Positions 9,863-21,219 are shown, counted from the stretch's first letter. The stretch is 64,000 bases of DNA from Flaccisagitta enflata (GCA_965153355.1 OZ231127.1:9734001-9798000); one strand, 5' to 3'. Notes: generated by a model not told the origin, from the sequence alone. Made by a program: numbers and translations.

Positions 9863-11894
9863 CGGTACCACTGATGTGGTGGAAAGTCACAGAGCTGACA
9901 CCAAAGATGCGATCAGACTGAAATTTGATGATGTGTTTAAGGTGAGCGATGATTGTGAAAAGTTTGGAGAGTGTGATATTGAAAGCATGAAGAATGATTT
10001 CTCTGTGGCGGGTAGATTAAATTGCGAAAAAAGTATCAAATTTTTTCAATCGATTGGAGCTTGCAAGTTGGTCTTAGACACATTGAGGGATGGTCACAGA
10101 CCGGTTCTATCGGCAGAAGTGCCGCCGTACGATAGAGGCAATAATAAATCTTATTTTGAGCATCAGGAATTTGCATTAGGTGAGATTGAGAATCTGATAA
10201 AGGCTGGGAAGGCAGAACTCGTGAACCAAAAGCCCCATATTGTAAATCCGCTGTCTGTCCAAGTCAAACCGACCAAAAAGAGACTCATTCTTGACTGTAG
10301 CTTTCTCAACAAGTATGTCATAGTTCCGTCTTTTAAAATGGATGACGTAAAAGTTGGCCGTTCCTTTTTTAAGAAAGGGGGGTATATGTTCTCTTATGAC
10401 ATGAAAGACGGATACCATCATCTTCTGGTAGCCGAGTCATTTAGGGACTATCTGGGGTTTGCATTTGAAAAAGAAGGTGTGGTCATGTACGCACGATATA
10501 TAGTTGCTCCTTTTGGTCTGAGAGATGTGCCCTATCTGTTTACCAAAATAATGCGACCGTTGGTGAGTCACTGGAGGAGATCAGGCATAGAAAACTGTCT
10601 CTTTTTAGATGATGGCTTTAGCTGTGCGCAAGAATATGAAAAGGCATTGACAGACAGTATCCACATAAGAAAGGACCTTATGAGGGCAGGGATAGTGTGG
10701 TCAGTGAAAAAGAGCGTCTGGACCCCAACCCAATCTCTTGAATGGATAGGCTTTCTGTGGGATTCATCGGAAGGTACCCTGAAGGTGAAAGAAAGGAGGG
10801 TGAAAAAGCTGAAAGAATTTGCCTTGACTTTGTCAAATTCCCAGAGGTGTACTGCTAGAAAGCTAGGAGGGTTTGTTGGCCAGCTAATATCTATGATGAC
10901 GGTGTTGGGTGACATTTGTAGATTGAAGTCAAGGAATGCACAAATCTGGCTAGCATTAGCTGAGTCATGGGACACCAGGGTGGTGCTTAGAGACTCTATC
11001 AAGTCAGAGCTGAGATTTTGGCAGGAAAATATCGATAGACTCAATGTCCTAAATTGCCTCCCTTCCTCCGAGCCTGTATGTATCGATCTGATTGAGGGCG
11101 ATGCCTCTAACACAGGTTGTGGCAGCATTCTAAACGATGAGAAAATTGCGGCTAGAACATTTGCGGAGGAGGAGAGGGAGGAAAGTTCTACATGGCGTGA
11201 GTTAGCAAACATACATTTCACATTGCATGCATTTCTCCCACAAATTAAAGACAGAGGAGTAAAGTATCACACAGATAGTCAGTCTGCGGCGAAAATAACC
11301 AAGATTGGTAGCATGAAACAAAAGTTGCAAATGATGGCAGAGGACATCTTTGAATTATGCTTCAAAAATGGTATTAGACTCTCAGTTGAATGGATTCCCA
11401 GAGCGGAGAACGAGAAAGCTGATGCTGTCTCAAGAATTGCTGATGCGATTGATGTGGATGATTGGGGCATAACGGAAAGTTTTTACAAATTGCTGAATGG
11501 GAAATGGGGACCAATTTCCGTTGATCTGTTCGCTAACTACTATAACAAAAAATGTGAAAGATTTTATTCGCTTTTTTATTCCCCAAAATCTATAGGAGTA
11601 GATGCCTTCCTACATTCATGGGCAGGGGAAACGTGTTTGATGGTCCCCCCAATTAGTCTTGTAACAAAAGCACTGTATCATGCAAAACTGTGTAAATGCT
11701 CAGTGGTGTTGGTAGTGCCTGTGTGGACATCTGCCCCATTTTGGCCGGTGTTGAAGAATCATTTTAAATCTCACATCAGGGACTTCATGGTCGTAAAGGG
11801 ATCTAATGTTCTAGAACAAGGCCTGAACAAAAATTCTATTTTTGGGTCAAATTCATTCCAAGAAGACGTGTTAGCAGTAAAACTTGTCTTCTAA
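9714..11894 (+). CDS. pol: DIRS-type pol: reverse transcriptase, RNase H, methyltransferase-like tail
   Basis: The frame is open from 9576; the first in-frame ATG is at 9714 and recognisable homology starts near 9900. RT region: RLILDCSFLNKYV, FSYDMKDGYHHLLV (first catalytic Asp), the conserved APFGLRDVPYLFTK block, and FLDDGF (usual YxDD replaced by FLDD, typical of DIRS). RNase H: Asp in EGDASNTGCGS, Glu in TWREL, Asp in YHTDSQSA and Asp in NEKADAVSR. The C-terminal part (VDLFANYYNKKCERFYS through VVPVWTSAPFWPVL) matches the Dam-like methyltransferase region of DIRS/PAT elements, but the expected NPPW-like motif reads MVPPIS, so catalysis is doubtful. Stop at 11892-11894. The frame overlaps the upstream extension of the recombinase frame by a few codons. 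Confidence 0.88.
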   Translation: MGTGKVCALNSLPTQNGTIKSHIKSTSFLEGDFHTDRAPQRQRAPPARSSGTTDVVESHRADTKDAIRLKFDDVFKVSDDCEKFGECDIESMKNDFSVAGRLNCEKSIKFFQSIGACKLVLDTLRDGHRPVLSAEVPPYDRGNNKSYFEHQEFALGEIENLIKAGKAELVNQKPHIVNPLSVQVKPTKKRLILDCSFLNKYVIVPSFKMDDVKVGRSFFKKGGYMFSYDMKDGYHHLLVAESFRDYLGFAFEKEGVVMYARYIVAPFGLRDVPYLFTKIMRPLVSHWRRSGIENCLFLDDGFSCAQEYEKALTDSIHIRKDLMRAGIVWSVKKSVWTPTQSLEWIGFLWDSSEGTLKVKERRVKKLKEFALTLSNSQRCTARKLGGFVGQLISMMTVLGDICRLKSRNAQIWLALAESWDTRVVLRDSIKSELRFWQENIDRLNVLNCLPSSEPVCIDLIEGDASNTGCGSILNDEKIAARTFAEEEREESSTWRELANIHFTLHAFLPQIKDRGVKYHTDSQSAAKITKIGSMKQKLQMMAEDIFELCFKNGIRLSVEWIPRAENEKADAVSRIADAIDVDDWGITESFYKLLNGKWGPISVDLFANYYNKKCERFYSLFYSPKSIGVDAFLHSWAGETCLMVPPISLVTKALYHAKLCKCSVVLVVPVWTSAPFWPVLKNHFKSHIRDFMVVKGSNVLEQGLNKNSIFGSNSFQEDVLAVKLVF

Positions 11895-11904
11895 TTTCCT
11901 ACAG

Positions 11905-12888
11905 GTGATAGCTGAGCAAGAATTTTGGAGGTCTCATCATCTGTCATTTCGGGTATTGGAAGATATCTGGGCTGCGCGTCAACCAAGTACGGTATAAAAA
12001 TATTGCTATGCACTAAGATCCTTTTTTACATACTCCATTATTACCACTTCGGACATATCGCTCCCAGTTAATGTCATCTCCGCGGCCAGATATCTTTCAA
12101 ACCTAAGGGAAAGAGGTACAGCAAAATCATCCATCAAATTGGCTTTGGTTAGCTTAAAATGGATAAATCAATTTTTTCCTGGTACAAGTGGATTGAATGA
12201 TCCACTTAAAGATGGATTTCTAGATCGAATAGTAGAGAGTGCAAAGAGGAATATGGAAACAAAGAAAAATCAAAAGTTACCCTTTTCCAAGGATATGATA
12301 AGAGATATGCTAACATTGAGGAAGAACCCGACTCTGACGGAACTGAGGGACGCTCTGATTCCTAGCTTGAGTTTCATGCTATTGCTGAGAAATGATGAAT
12401 TGATACATCTCTCGTGCAGACATATGACTACAACAAATCAAGGAGTAGAATTTCAAATTGTCTCTTCAAAGACAGACATTTATAGAAAGGGCAAAACGCT
12501 GTTTTTAGCAGAACAAACAGGAGAGAATTCAGTTTTCTCTCTGTTATTAAATTACATGAAAGAAGGAGGTCTAAAGATGGGAGAAAACAAATTTCTCTTT
12601 GGGAAGATTCAGACCCAGAGAGGTCGACCATGTATAAATGGGTCAGAGAATATATCCTACCAGATTTGCCGGGACGTGATAAAAGAAAAAGTAAAGAAAT
12701 TAGGTTTTAATCCCGACAATTATGGTACTCATTCATCCAGGAGTGGGGCGGCAACGTCGTTGGCCCCGGATGTAACTGAGTTCGAATTAATGGTCTCTGG
12801 ACGTTGGGCTGATGCCCGGTCTTTGAAGAATTACGTTGAGATCAACACAAATCGGAGATATGAAATATCCCGCAACCTGTTCTTGTAG
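11905..12888 (+). pseudogene. tyrosine recombinase, interrupted by one nonsense codon
   Basis: Frame 1 is open from 11881 and codes a plausible recombinase N-terminus (VIAEQEFWRSHHLSFRVL...) until TAA at 11995-11997, then continues in the same frame (KYCYALRSFF...) to the stop at 12886. The first ATG-initiated intact part starts downstream; homologous sequence runs well upstream of any ATG. Catalytic Arg in LLLRNDELIHL, His-x-x-Arg in HSSRSGAAT, a GRW motif and the Tyr nucleophile in KNYVEI are all present. It would integrate the circular DNA intermediate. The single stop suggests recent inactivation unless readthrough or an unseen splice bypasses it. Confidence 0.8.
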
Positions 12889-13334
12889 ATGGAGGTAAGA
12901 AGAAATGTCGTAGTGGAAAATGAAATGAAACAGAGTATACACATGCCAGGTTTTTAGGTATTCTAAAGAAGCGGGTATTTATGATGATCGGAACTAATTG
13001 AAATATTCCCCAAACCGTTCTATTCTATTCGCCCAAGCGATCAGGCACCAGGTCGTATGTTACATTACGATACCCTAATCAATTTTGTTCAATACGGTGC
13101 GGAAGCAAAGTTACGAGGTGGTTAATCGGGCGCGAGTATAACGGGCTAATCGTCCTGATGATGCGCCGATTATGGTTTGTGAGCGGCAAGCAGACGACGA
13201 AGATTGTACTAAAGCAAAGATGAACGTCGGAATTGCTAAAGTTGCTATAATTCACAAAATGATTCAAATTCATTGACATATTGAAGCATTCTCAAGACAT
13301 GTTGAATTTACGTGCGCTACGAGAAACTGAATAA

Positions 13335-13406
13335 AGGCTGATAACCTGTTTGAAATCATAGTAATTTCTTGAGATGAGAAAGAAACTACGGTTTCTTGAT
13401 AAGAAA
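13335..13406 (+). repeat. B2 split direct repeat (right end)
   Basis: 72 bp from AGGCTGATAACC to GATAAGAAA, identical to B1. Right boundary of the retrotransposon. Confidence 0.85.
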
Positions 13407-13559
13407 CTTGGAATTCCTTTGTGGTCAAATCCCTGCAATTGCTTGGGTGTAGGGAAGCAAGCTGCTCTCACTATTCTCAAGTCCCACAACTTTTCTTAGT
13501 CCGGCAATACTGAACACTTTTTTGTTGTCTCGCCATTGAAATTTTTAGTTTTTATTTCA

Positions 13560-13690
13560 AAGCACGCAACTCAACTCACGCAACGCAACGCACGCAACGC
13601 AACGCACGCAACTCAACAGTAGGCTCAACAATAGGCTCAACAATAGGCTCAACAATAGGCACGCAACGCACGCAACTCAACAATAGGCTT
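13560..13690. repeat. ACGCA/CAATAGGCT short tandem repeat block
   Basis: Imperfect alternation of ACGCAACGC and CAACAATAGGCT units. Confidence 0.8.
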
Positions 13691-13924
13691 TGTCTGTCCA
13701 TCCATCAGTCTGTCCATCCGTCAGTCCAAAATGATTGAGTCAAAAATTGGAAAAATGAGCGTTTTAGATACTTATTTAGTATAATTGTGTGAGGGGAGGA
13801 ATAAAAGAGACTGAGATAGGTCAGACATAATATTCAAAAGAAAAATTTGCATTTATTTAGCAAGAGGACCACGTTTAGCCAATGATACTTAAAAAAAATT
13901 AGTGAAAATTTCTACTTTTTTAAT

Positions 13925-14130
13925 TTTTGGTCACTGATAGGGCGCCGGTCAAAATTCTAATTTGCATAGTGAATGGAAAAATGCAAAAACCAAGAACATA
14001 GTTCTCCTCCCAAATCCATTACAGAGAGAACTATGTTTTTCAAAATGCAAAATTTCCTTGTGTTTGGCTTTCTTAGAATTTTGACCTAAGAAAATAGAAA
14101 AAAGCGTAAGCAGAAATTCACTAAAAATAA
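13925..14130 (-). repeat. interspersed repeat, copy 1 (about 200 bp)
   Basis: Its reverse complement matches 29165-29370 over most of its length, for example AAATTTTGCATTTT and TTTCATTCACTATGCAAAT-like stretches and CCTATCAGTG at the end. Non-coding. Confidence 0.65.
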
Positions 14131-14346
14131 TCATTTTCCTCCTTGTTTTCATGTGAATTGCATAGTTCAAATTAGGTTTGAGGTCACAAAATGATACTAT
14201 TTTATGCACCAAGTATCATTAAAGAAAATTTGTCCACTGGAAGCATTCCAGCTTCATTACTGTCCTGATAATGATGCAAAAAGTATAGTGAAACACTTCA
14301 TTTTCCTTCAAAAATTTGCCATCTTATCAATTGGTATGACTATCTA

Positions 14347-14750
14347 CAGACGGGACCCTAATAAGAGCGGAGGAGGGACCCAAAGTTTTAGCATCACCCC
14401 CTACAGCACAAATGGCTCAAGCATTTCTCTCACTTGCTGTGGCGACTTCCACCTTAGGTGGATACAATTGGCGCCACCGTGGCGATTTTTGAATTTCCAC
14501 CAAGAACACCCCTAGATTTCACAAAATCACCCTCTGGACCCTCAAAAAATTGAACCCATTCTTTTCTTCAATTTCGAAAATTTGGAGGTGTTCTAGATGG
14601 AAATTCAAAAATCGCCACAGTGGTGCCAATTGTATCCACCCATGATGTAATCCGCCACAGCAACTAAGAACATTGCTTGAGCCATATAGGCTGTAGGGGG
14701 TGATGCTAAAACTTTGGGTCCCTCCTCCGCTCTTATTAGGGTCCCGTCTG
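14347..14750. mobile_element. 404-bp foldback MITE with TA target duplication
   Basis: Long terminal inverted repeats beginning CAGACGGGACCCTAATAAGA and continuing more than 100 bp inward on each side (GGAGGAGGGACCCAAAG..., CACCCCCTACAGC...). Both ends are flanked by TA, the footprint of Tc1/mariner-type transposases. No coding capacity. Confidence 0.8.
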
Positions 14751-15248
14751 TAACATCAGGTTTCCATCTCTTCAAATGTGGCCTGTAAAATTCTTGCAAA
14801 ATCTGACACTACAATTCAACTTTGATGTCTTTGAATGGGAACAACAATTGGACAAGTGATGGACGGCCCATACAACTGTGTAGTAAGTTTAATTGTGGGG
14901 TTATGATCCAAATTTCATTTTATCAGAAGCACCGTTTAGTGTCATTTTTATACACTTAGTTTGTGCCAATCTTTTTGCTCACCCTGTTACAAGGCAGGGC
15001 CGCACCCTTTCCTTTTTCTTTGGAAATCGCGTAACGGGATCGTTTAAGCGTCTTTTTTTCGTATCGCCATTTTCTATTGCCATTCCAGCCGAACGCTCAA
15101 TTTAGTCAGTGAATCTTTGCACAAATTTTAGAAGGAGAGTTCTTGCGAGGGTGACACGTCATAATACCGGTATAGTGCGGACTTGTAGTCATACATAAAG
15201 ACACTTATGTTATTTGCATGTATTAATTCACGTCAGGGTTTTTAAGTG

Positions 15249-15695
15249 TAAGTGTGCCTTAGACAAACCGAGTGTGCCTTAGACAAACCGAGTGTGCCGG
15301 TGACAAACTGAGTATGCCGGAGACAAACTGAGTATGCCGGAGACAAACTGAGTATGCCTGAGACAAACTGAGTGTGCCTGATACAAACCGAGTCAGTCTG
15401 ATACAAACCGAGCGTGCCTGAAACAGATCATGTGTGCCTGAAAGAAACTAGTGTGCTTGAATTAAACTAAGTATGTCTGAGACAAACCCAGTTTCTAAGA
15501 CAAACCGAGTGTGTCTCAGAAAAACCGAGTGTGTCTCAGACAAACTGAGTGTGTCTCAGACAAACCGAGTGTGTCTCAGACAAACCAAGTGTCTCTCAGA
15601 CAAACCGAGTGTGTCTCAGACAAACCGAGTGTTTCTCAGACAAACCAAGTGTGTCTCAGACAAACCGACTGTGCCCCAGACATACCAAGTGTGTC
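15249..15695. repeat. 20-bp minisatellite (GTGTGCCTGAGACAAACCGA)
   Basis: About 20 imperfect units. The two open frames here code nothing but this repeat. Confidence 0.9.
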
Positions 15696-15697
15696 TC

Positions 15698-16065
15698 GTG
15701 ATCCCGGCCTCAACGACCTGATCCCGGCCTCAAAAGACCTATTCCCGGCCTCAACAACCTAAACCCGGTCTCCACGACCTAATTCCGGCCTTCACGACCT
15801 AATCCCGGCCTCAACAACCTGATGCCGGCCGCAACGACCAAATTCTGGCCTCAAAAACCTAACCCCGGCCTCAAAAGACCTATTCCCGGCCTCAACGACC
15901 TAAACCCGGTCTTCACGACCTAATTGCTGCCTTCACGACCTAATCCCGGCCACAACAACCTGATGCCGGCCGCAACGACCTAATCCTGGCCTCAGCAACC
16001 TAATCCAGGCCTCAGGGACCTACTCGCTATCTTGGCGACCTAATCGCGGCTCGGCAACAGTATTG
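15698..16065. repeat. 20-bp minisatellite (CCTAATCCCGGCCTCAACGA)
   Basis: About 18 imperfect units, directly following a different 20-bp array. Its right end abuts a family A hairpin element. Confidence 0.9.
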
Positions 16066-16072
16066 TGGCCTA

Positions 16073-16213
16073 TTTTTAGTCGCAGACACGCGACTACACC
16101 TTGCCATGTCGGTTGGTCGGTCCGTCGGTAACATTTTTGAATTCCGAGCGGTTTTCGCGCTACTGCTCCTGCCCAACCGTCCGCGACTGGATTGCCGTGT
16201 ATCCGGCCTTGTT
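16073..16213 (+). mobile_element. family A hairpin-ended element
   Basis: Starts TTTTTAGTCGCAGACACGCGACT, has a short CGGTCGGT core, and ends GTCCGCGACT...GTGTATCCGGCCTTGTT. Slightly short copy. Confidence 0.75.
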
Positions 16214-16439
16214 TGTTTTCGGCCTCATCAACCTTACTGCATAGCAGTCAACCCGGTTATGGCGTGGCAAAAGGGCTTTAGTTCAGAGCTCTGATCAAAC
16301 AAAGATGAAGGATTCGCGGAGGTAAGATTCATAAAATCAATTTTCTTAAATCTAACATCCATTTAAAGGGGACAGAATTTTTAGAATCATTTGAAAAAAA
16401 AGCGAAAATGACTTCAAACAGGCAATTATCAAATTTCAT

Positions 16440-16830
16440 CTGATCTTTTTTCTCTTATGTCGTTGCTCTTATGGTTGTTGCTGTGTTTTTCAATTCTTCT
16501 CCACGATTGATCTTCTTCTCTATCATCACTGTTCTTCTATATCTTCTTCGGTCTTTTCCTCTTTTGTTCCTCTTCCTTATTGTCGTTGTTTATCTCCTTC
16601 ATGTTATTTGTTCTTCTCCATCATTTCATTGGCATTGTTCTTCTGCTTTGCTGTTTTTCTATCATTGTCATTGCTTTTCCCTTCATCACCGTTGTTCTTA
16701 TCCTTCATTGTCATCGTTCTTCACCATCATCCTTCTTATTATCCCTCGTCATTCTCCTTCGTCCACGGCGTCCGGGAACAAACCCTAGGTCGAAAAAATG
16801 GTTAAAACTCCTGGCCGGGGAATTTTTTTT
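16440..16830 (+). repeat. pyrimidine-rich interspersed repeat
   Basis: TTCTTC/CATCATC-rich tract ending in an inverted counterpart of 26070-26280 (shared stretch CCTAGGGTTTGTTCC in reverse complement, followed by GCGTCC-like sequence). Non-coding. Confidence 0.6.
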
Positions 16831-16885
16831 ATTTTTTATTTTATGCATAATAGACCCATTTTTTTCCCAAGGCTTTTGTAGATAG

Positions 16886-17391
16886 AAAACATATGACAGT
16901 GCCATATTGTTGCAAAGTCTATCTGCTATCATGTTCTAAAAAGAAAAAAACAATTTTCAAAATTCTTGGCTTGGTTCATGAACAGTGAAATTTGCTAAGA
17001 GTATAGGAAAATAAAAATTTCAAAATGAAAATTTTTGAAATCTGATTACAGATTCAGATTCTTCATGAAAAAGTATGAATGAAAAGTACTCTTCTTTTTT
17101 TGATATTTTTACAAGAAGCCTGTCAAATATAGAAAAAACTAACAAAAAACGTGAATTTGTTGTTTTGTTTGTTTTTTTCTATTAAAATCAAATTTTTTAC
17201 CATGTTCCCATAAGAATTGTGAAAAAATGAATTATACTTTGTGTACCTACTTTTTCATGGAGAATAAGAATCTGCAATCATATTTTAAAAATTTTAATTT
17301 TGAAATTTTTGTTTTGAAAATTGTTTTTTTTTCTTTTTTTAACATATTAGCAGAGAGACTTTGCAACAATATGGCACTGTCATATGTTTTG
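16886..17391. mobile_element. 506-bp foldback element
   Basis: Arms AAAACATATGACAGTGCCAT...TTGTTGCAAAGTCT and its reverse complement at 17356-17391; similarity continues inward through TTCAAAATTCTTG- and AGATTCTTC-type stretches. AT-rich centre, no ORF. Confidence 0.7.
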
Positions 17392-17640
17392 AAAATCCAA
17401 TGATAGCAAAAAAAAAGGGATCTTAAGTAGCCAGGGGGAGTGAAAATTTAAATATCGGCAAAAAGTTTCGTTTTTGGTCCTAATGTATATTCATACGTTT
17501 GGTAAGATTATTTAACAAAGATTTGACCCATTGACTGGCCTTAGAGGGGCGCAAACATCATCAAATTTAGCCCTAGTCCACATGTAAAGTTTTGTCAGCT
17601 GATCTTTTCCATTCAAACGATTATAGCCAAGTCATTTTTT

Positions 17641-19000
17641 GATGGATTTATGAAAAATTGGTGACCAAAATGTAGAGTTTTTCAAGGGGCGTCCATCCTT
17701 TTTTTGCGCGACCAAATCGGTCAAACCGTTCAAAAGTAATGACCGCTCAAATATAGGTGAGCGAGAAAAAAATCCGTAAAAAAATGAAAAATCTCATTTC
17801 TATTCACAATTTTTGGTACTTAAAGTGCTCCGATTTTGATGAAATTTTATATGGAGGTAGTCCATAATGTGAAGTTTCTCCAGTAAAAAATTTGTTTAAA
17901 TCGGTCAACTTTTAGGGGGGCAACGGCATTTTTTTTCTTTAAAAAAATCGCGAAATAGCCGTTTTTTCAAAATTAAGGTACCTTAAAATTTTCAAAAACA
18001 AAATTTTTTTTACAAAAAAGCATCAGTAGGGTCTAATACATGTGCTTTTGAAATTTCATGGCCATATTTCAACTTTTTTTTTGGTTACAGGTTGAAAAAA
18101 AGGCCAAAAATTGGCCATTTTCGCGATTTTTGGTTTTACGGTCATCGCTAAATTGTTATTTGACACCCAAAAAAGGCTCTCAGGGCCGCCAATTTTTTGG
18201 GGGGCATCACCAAGAGTCTTCCAAAGGAATTTTGGCTTATGGTTCAGAGGTGCCTGCCATATTATGGCAATGTCTCAGGCTCAAAGACGATTTTCGGGTT
18301 TTTTTTTCAGAATTTTGGATTTTCGAACGCAATTTTTGGTACTTAAAGTGCTCTGATTTTGATGAAATTTGGAGGTAGTCCATAATGTGAGGTACCTCCA
18401 GTAAAAATTTTGTCTAAATCGGTCAACTTTTAGGGGGGTAACGACATCTTTTTTCTTTAAAAAAATCGCGAAAAAGCTTTTTGTTCAAAATTTAGGTACC
18501 TTAGAATTTTTACAGCCTCTTAATTTTTTACATACAGCTTAATTAGGCTCCAACACATGTGCATGTAAAATTTCAAGGCTTATTTCCAAGTTTAGGATGG
18601 GTTTTAGGCCAAAAAACGCCAAAAACGGCCATTTTGGGCACTTTTTTTAGACATTCGAAAACGCACCTGATATTGGGTCAAGCAAGCGTGGATTAGTATT
18701 CCCCAAGGTAATGCGCACATTTCAAGACCCAACATGATAGGTGCCACTGGACTCGCCTTTTTGACCCCCCTTTCCTTTGAGCTAGAAATCCTTATTCCTC
18801 AGACGGGATGAACCTCCTTTTTTTTCTTTCTTGTTTTTGATGGATTTATGAAAAATCGGTGACCAAAATGTAGAGTTTTTCAAGGAGCGTCCATCCTTTT
18901 TTTGCGCGACCAAATCGGTCAAACCGTTGAAAAGTTATGACCGCTTAAAGATAGGTGGGCGAGAAAAAAATCCGTAAAAATATGAAAAATCTCATTTTTA
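17641..19000. repeat. two pairs of direct repeats (AT-rich interspersed family)
   Basis: 17641-17806 matches 18838-19000 (shared GTGACCAAAATGTAGAGTTT and CGACCAAATCGGTCAAACCG). 17811-17960 matches 18329-18480 (shared GAGGTAGTCCATAATGTGA). The order suggests nested or rearranged copies of one larger repeat. No coding sequence. Confidence 0.75.
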
Positions 19001-19314
19001 TTCATATAAACACATCTTTGTCGCTGTTTTTGTATACATTTCCACTCCTTATGTTTATCATGCTGAAAAGGGTGCTCCCCTATCAGCAAGAGGCTTAATT
19101 TGAGCAATAGATGGCCGAGAACTGGCAAAAAAATTGGCAGGATTGAGAGATGGCCACGTTTTTTAAAGTATATTTCATCAAAGAGGGGAAATGATGCAAA
19201 GAATATTAAAGGTTTTACTGGGCCAGTGCAGGACTGAGAGAGGTCAAAATTGGCAAAATTGAGAACCAGGCCAGATACCCGGGCCAAGACGGTGCGCCTG
19301 GCGTTGTTAATTCT

Positions 19315-19565
19315 TAGACCTATCCCTAGCTCCATCAGACCTATCCCTAGCTCTATCAGACCTATCCCTAGCTCTATCAGACCTATCCCGAGCTCTATCA
19401 GATCTATCCGGAGCTCTATCAGACCTATCCCGAGCTCTTTCAGACCTATCCTGAGCTCTATCTGACCTATAACCAGCTCTATCAGAGCTATAACCAGCTC
19501 TATCAGACCTATCCCTAGCTCTATCAGACCTATCCTCAGACCTAATCGACCCATCCCCAGCTCTT
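19315..19565. repeat. 21-bp minisatellite (AGACCTATCCCTAGCTCTATC)
   Basis: About 12 units. Period 21 keeps frames open on both strands, which explains the ORFs seen here. Confidence 0.9.
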
Positions 19566-19671
19566 TAGGACCTAACCGTGGCTGATTGTTTGAGTGAATG
19601 AAATCATCAATGTTGTACGAAATGAGTTTTCAATTGATTTCAACATTTTTAGCGATTTTTCATTTGAGCGT

Positions 19672-19872
19672 GACCGACGGATGGACGGATGGACAAAGCA
19701 TCTTATAGAGGTGCTTAGATGCAACTGGGTATCATCCTAGCATATTTCTGAATCATTCCCAGTGATATTTGCTTCTTTTCGAGATTTTCAACTCAAGCGT
19801 GACCGAACAACCGACCGACCAACCAACCAACAGACAGAGCCTCTTATAGAGGTGCTATGGGGCACCTAAAAA
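19672..19872. mobile_element. fragments of hairpin-ended elements (B/C-like ends)
   Basis: Two short CCGA/GGAC-rich runs, each followed by CTTATAGAGGTGCT and a hairpin-like end (19715-19732 and 19840-19868, the latter GGCACCTAAAAA). Left ends not recognised. Confidence 0.5.
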
Positions 19873-20065
19873 TGGCTTTGTTTTTTGTTTTTTGAACATT
19901 TCCCATGACTAGACCTCATAGAAAGAAAAAAAAATATTCACACTGTGCAAAGTATAATTTCAATTAATATTACAGGCTTTAAACTGGCGCAGATTGGCCA
20001 GTTTAAGAAGATATGAAATTTTTGTGATCAAATCCTAACTTATTTGAATTTCATAGCTCTGTCTG

Positions 20066-20067
<2 letters not shown>

Positions 20068-20123
<56 letters not shown>
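20068..20123. repeat. (TC)n microsatellite
   Basis: Uninterrupted dinucleotide run abutting a family A element. Confidence 0.97.
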
Positions 20124-20126
<3 letters not shown>

Positions 20127-20128
20127 AC

Positions 20129-20315
20129 ACCAAATACACGGCAAGTAGCGTGTGGGTGAGCAGGGCCATATTGAGGTCACTAAACAACATGGGCAGGAGC
20201 AGTGAGGTCCAAGAAATAAAATCATTAAAAAAAGTAAAGTGTGACGGACCAACCGACCGACCGACCGACCGACGGATAAAGCGGGTTGTAGAGTCACGTG
20301 CACGCGACTAAAAAC
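20129..20315 (-). mobile_element. family A hairpin-ended element
   Basis: Reverse orientation: ACACGGCAAGTAGCGTGTGG end at left, GGGCAGGAGCAGTGAGGTCC block, AAAGTGTGACGGACC, CCGA run, then the hairpin end AGTCACGTGCACGCGACTAA. Confidence 0.8.
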
Positions 20316-20423
20316 TTAATACAGTTTCAATACGCTAGGGAAAGGTCTAAGAATAGATAACGCCCGGCGCACCATCTTGGCCCGTGTATCCGACCTAGTT
20401 AAGAAATCGTCAATTTCATTGTC

Positions 20424-21219
20424 CGGTCAGGGATCCCGGTTGCAAAAAGCTTAAATAAAAAAAAAAAAAAATGGACACCTCACAGATTTTTGCACAGGGG
20501 ACCTAAAAAGGCTGTAGAACATGATTCTGATATTCATTTTGTCCTAACTTGAGCCAAAAAAATTAGAAACGGTTTTTTGTGCCAAAAACAGCTATTTTTC
20601 ATAAAAAAAATAGTATAAAATGAAACATTTTGGACTTTTTTTTTACAGAAACATAAAGTACCAATAGCAATTGATATTTGAGTGAACCTAGAACGATTTT
20701 GAATAGGTCTAAGAGGTTCAAAAATAGCGTTAAAATCCCTAAAAATGAAGAAATGACCAAAAATAAAAAAATTCAAAAACTGATATTTTGGAACAGTTTC
20801 TTAGGGTAAGATATAGTGTCAGTATGAATTTCATCGAGTATTAAAAAACATGCATGTTATAAACGAAAAACGCGAAACCGCAATATGCAAATGAGATCAA
20901 AGTGCAAATTTTCAAAATTAGCAAAAATCGTGGAAACACACCAAAAATTGAATCAGCACAGTACAAATAATCAAAATACATCAATTTCAGTCCATATTAA
21001 CCAAAAAATGTTGAAAAATTAGCGTTTTTACAGCAAAAAACACAATTTTTAACACAAAAAACTGTTTCTAATTTTTTTGGCTCAAGTTAGGTCAAAATGA
21101 ATATCAGAATCGTGTTCTACAGCCTTTTTAGGTCCCCTGTGCAAAAATCTGGGAGGTGTCCATGTTTTTTTTTTCAAAACCCTTAGAATTGAGATTTTCT
21201 CTAACCGGATCCCTGACCG
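20424..21219. mobile_element. 0.8-kb foldback element
   Basis: Termini CGGTCAGGGATCCCGGTT / AACCGGATCCCTGACCG with arms continuing inward for about 150 bp (ACAGCCTTTTTAGGTCCCCT, GGCTCAAGTTAGG). TGTC flanks both ends, a possible 4-bp target duplication. AT-rich centre without ORF. Confidence 0.75.

Larger units (their letters stand above)
8390..13406 (+). mobile_element. PAT/DIRS-type tyrosine-recombinase retrotransposon with split direct repeats
   Basis: A 5.0-kb element. A1 (8390-8490) matches A2 (9523-9623) except at about two positions; B1 (9451-9522) is identical to B2 (13335-13406) as read. Order is A1 - gag 5' exon - B1A2 - gag 3' exon - RT/RNase H/methyltransferase-like ORF - tyrosine recombinase - B2. 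Split direct repeats with a recombinase instead of a DDE integrase define the PAT/Ngaro type within the DIRS order; the methyltransferase-like tail favours PAT over Ngaro. No target-site duplication is seen, as expected for recombinase-mediated insertion. The flanks share a short AAGAAAC...TTGAATT / AAGAAAC...TGGAATT similarity. Near-identical repeats suggest recent insertion; one nonsense codon breaks the recombinase. Confidence 0.9.

Noticed and set aside
15249-16065. CRISPR-like array
   Set aside because: Units are contiguous with no spacers, and the context is animal; these are minisatellites.
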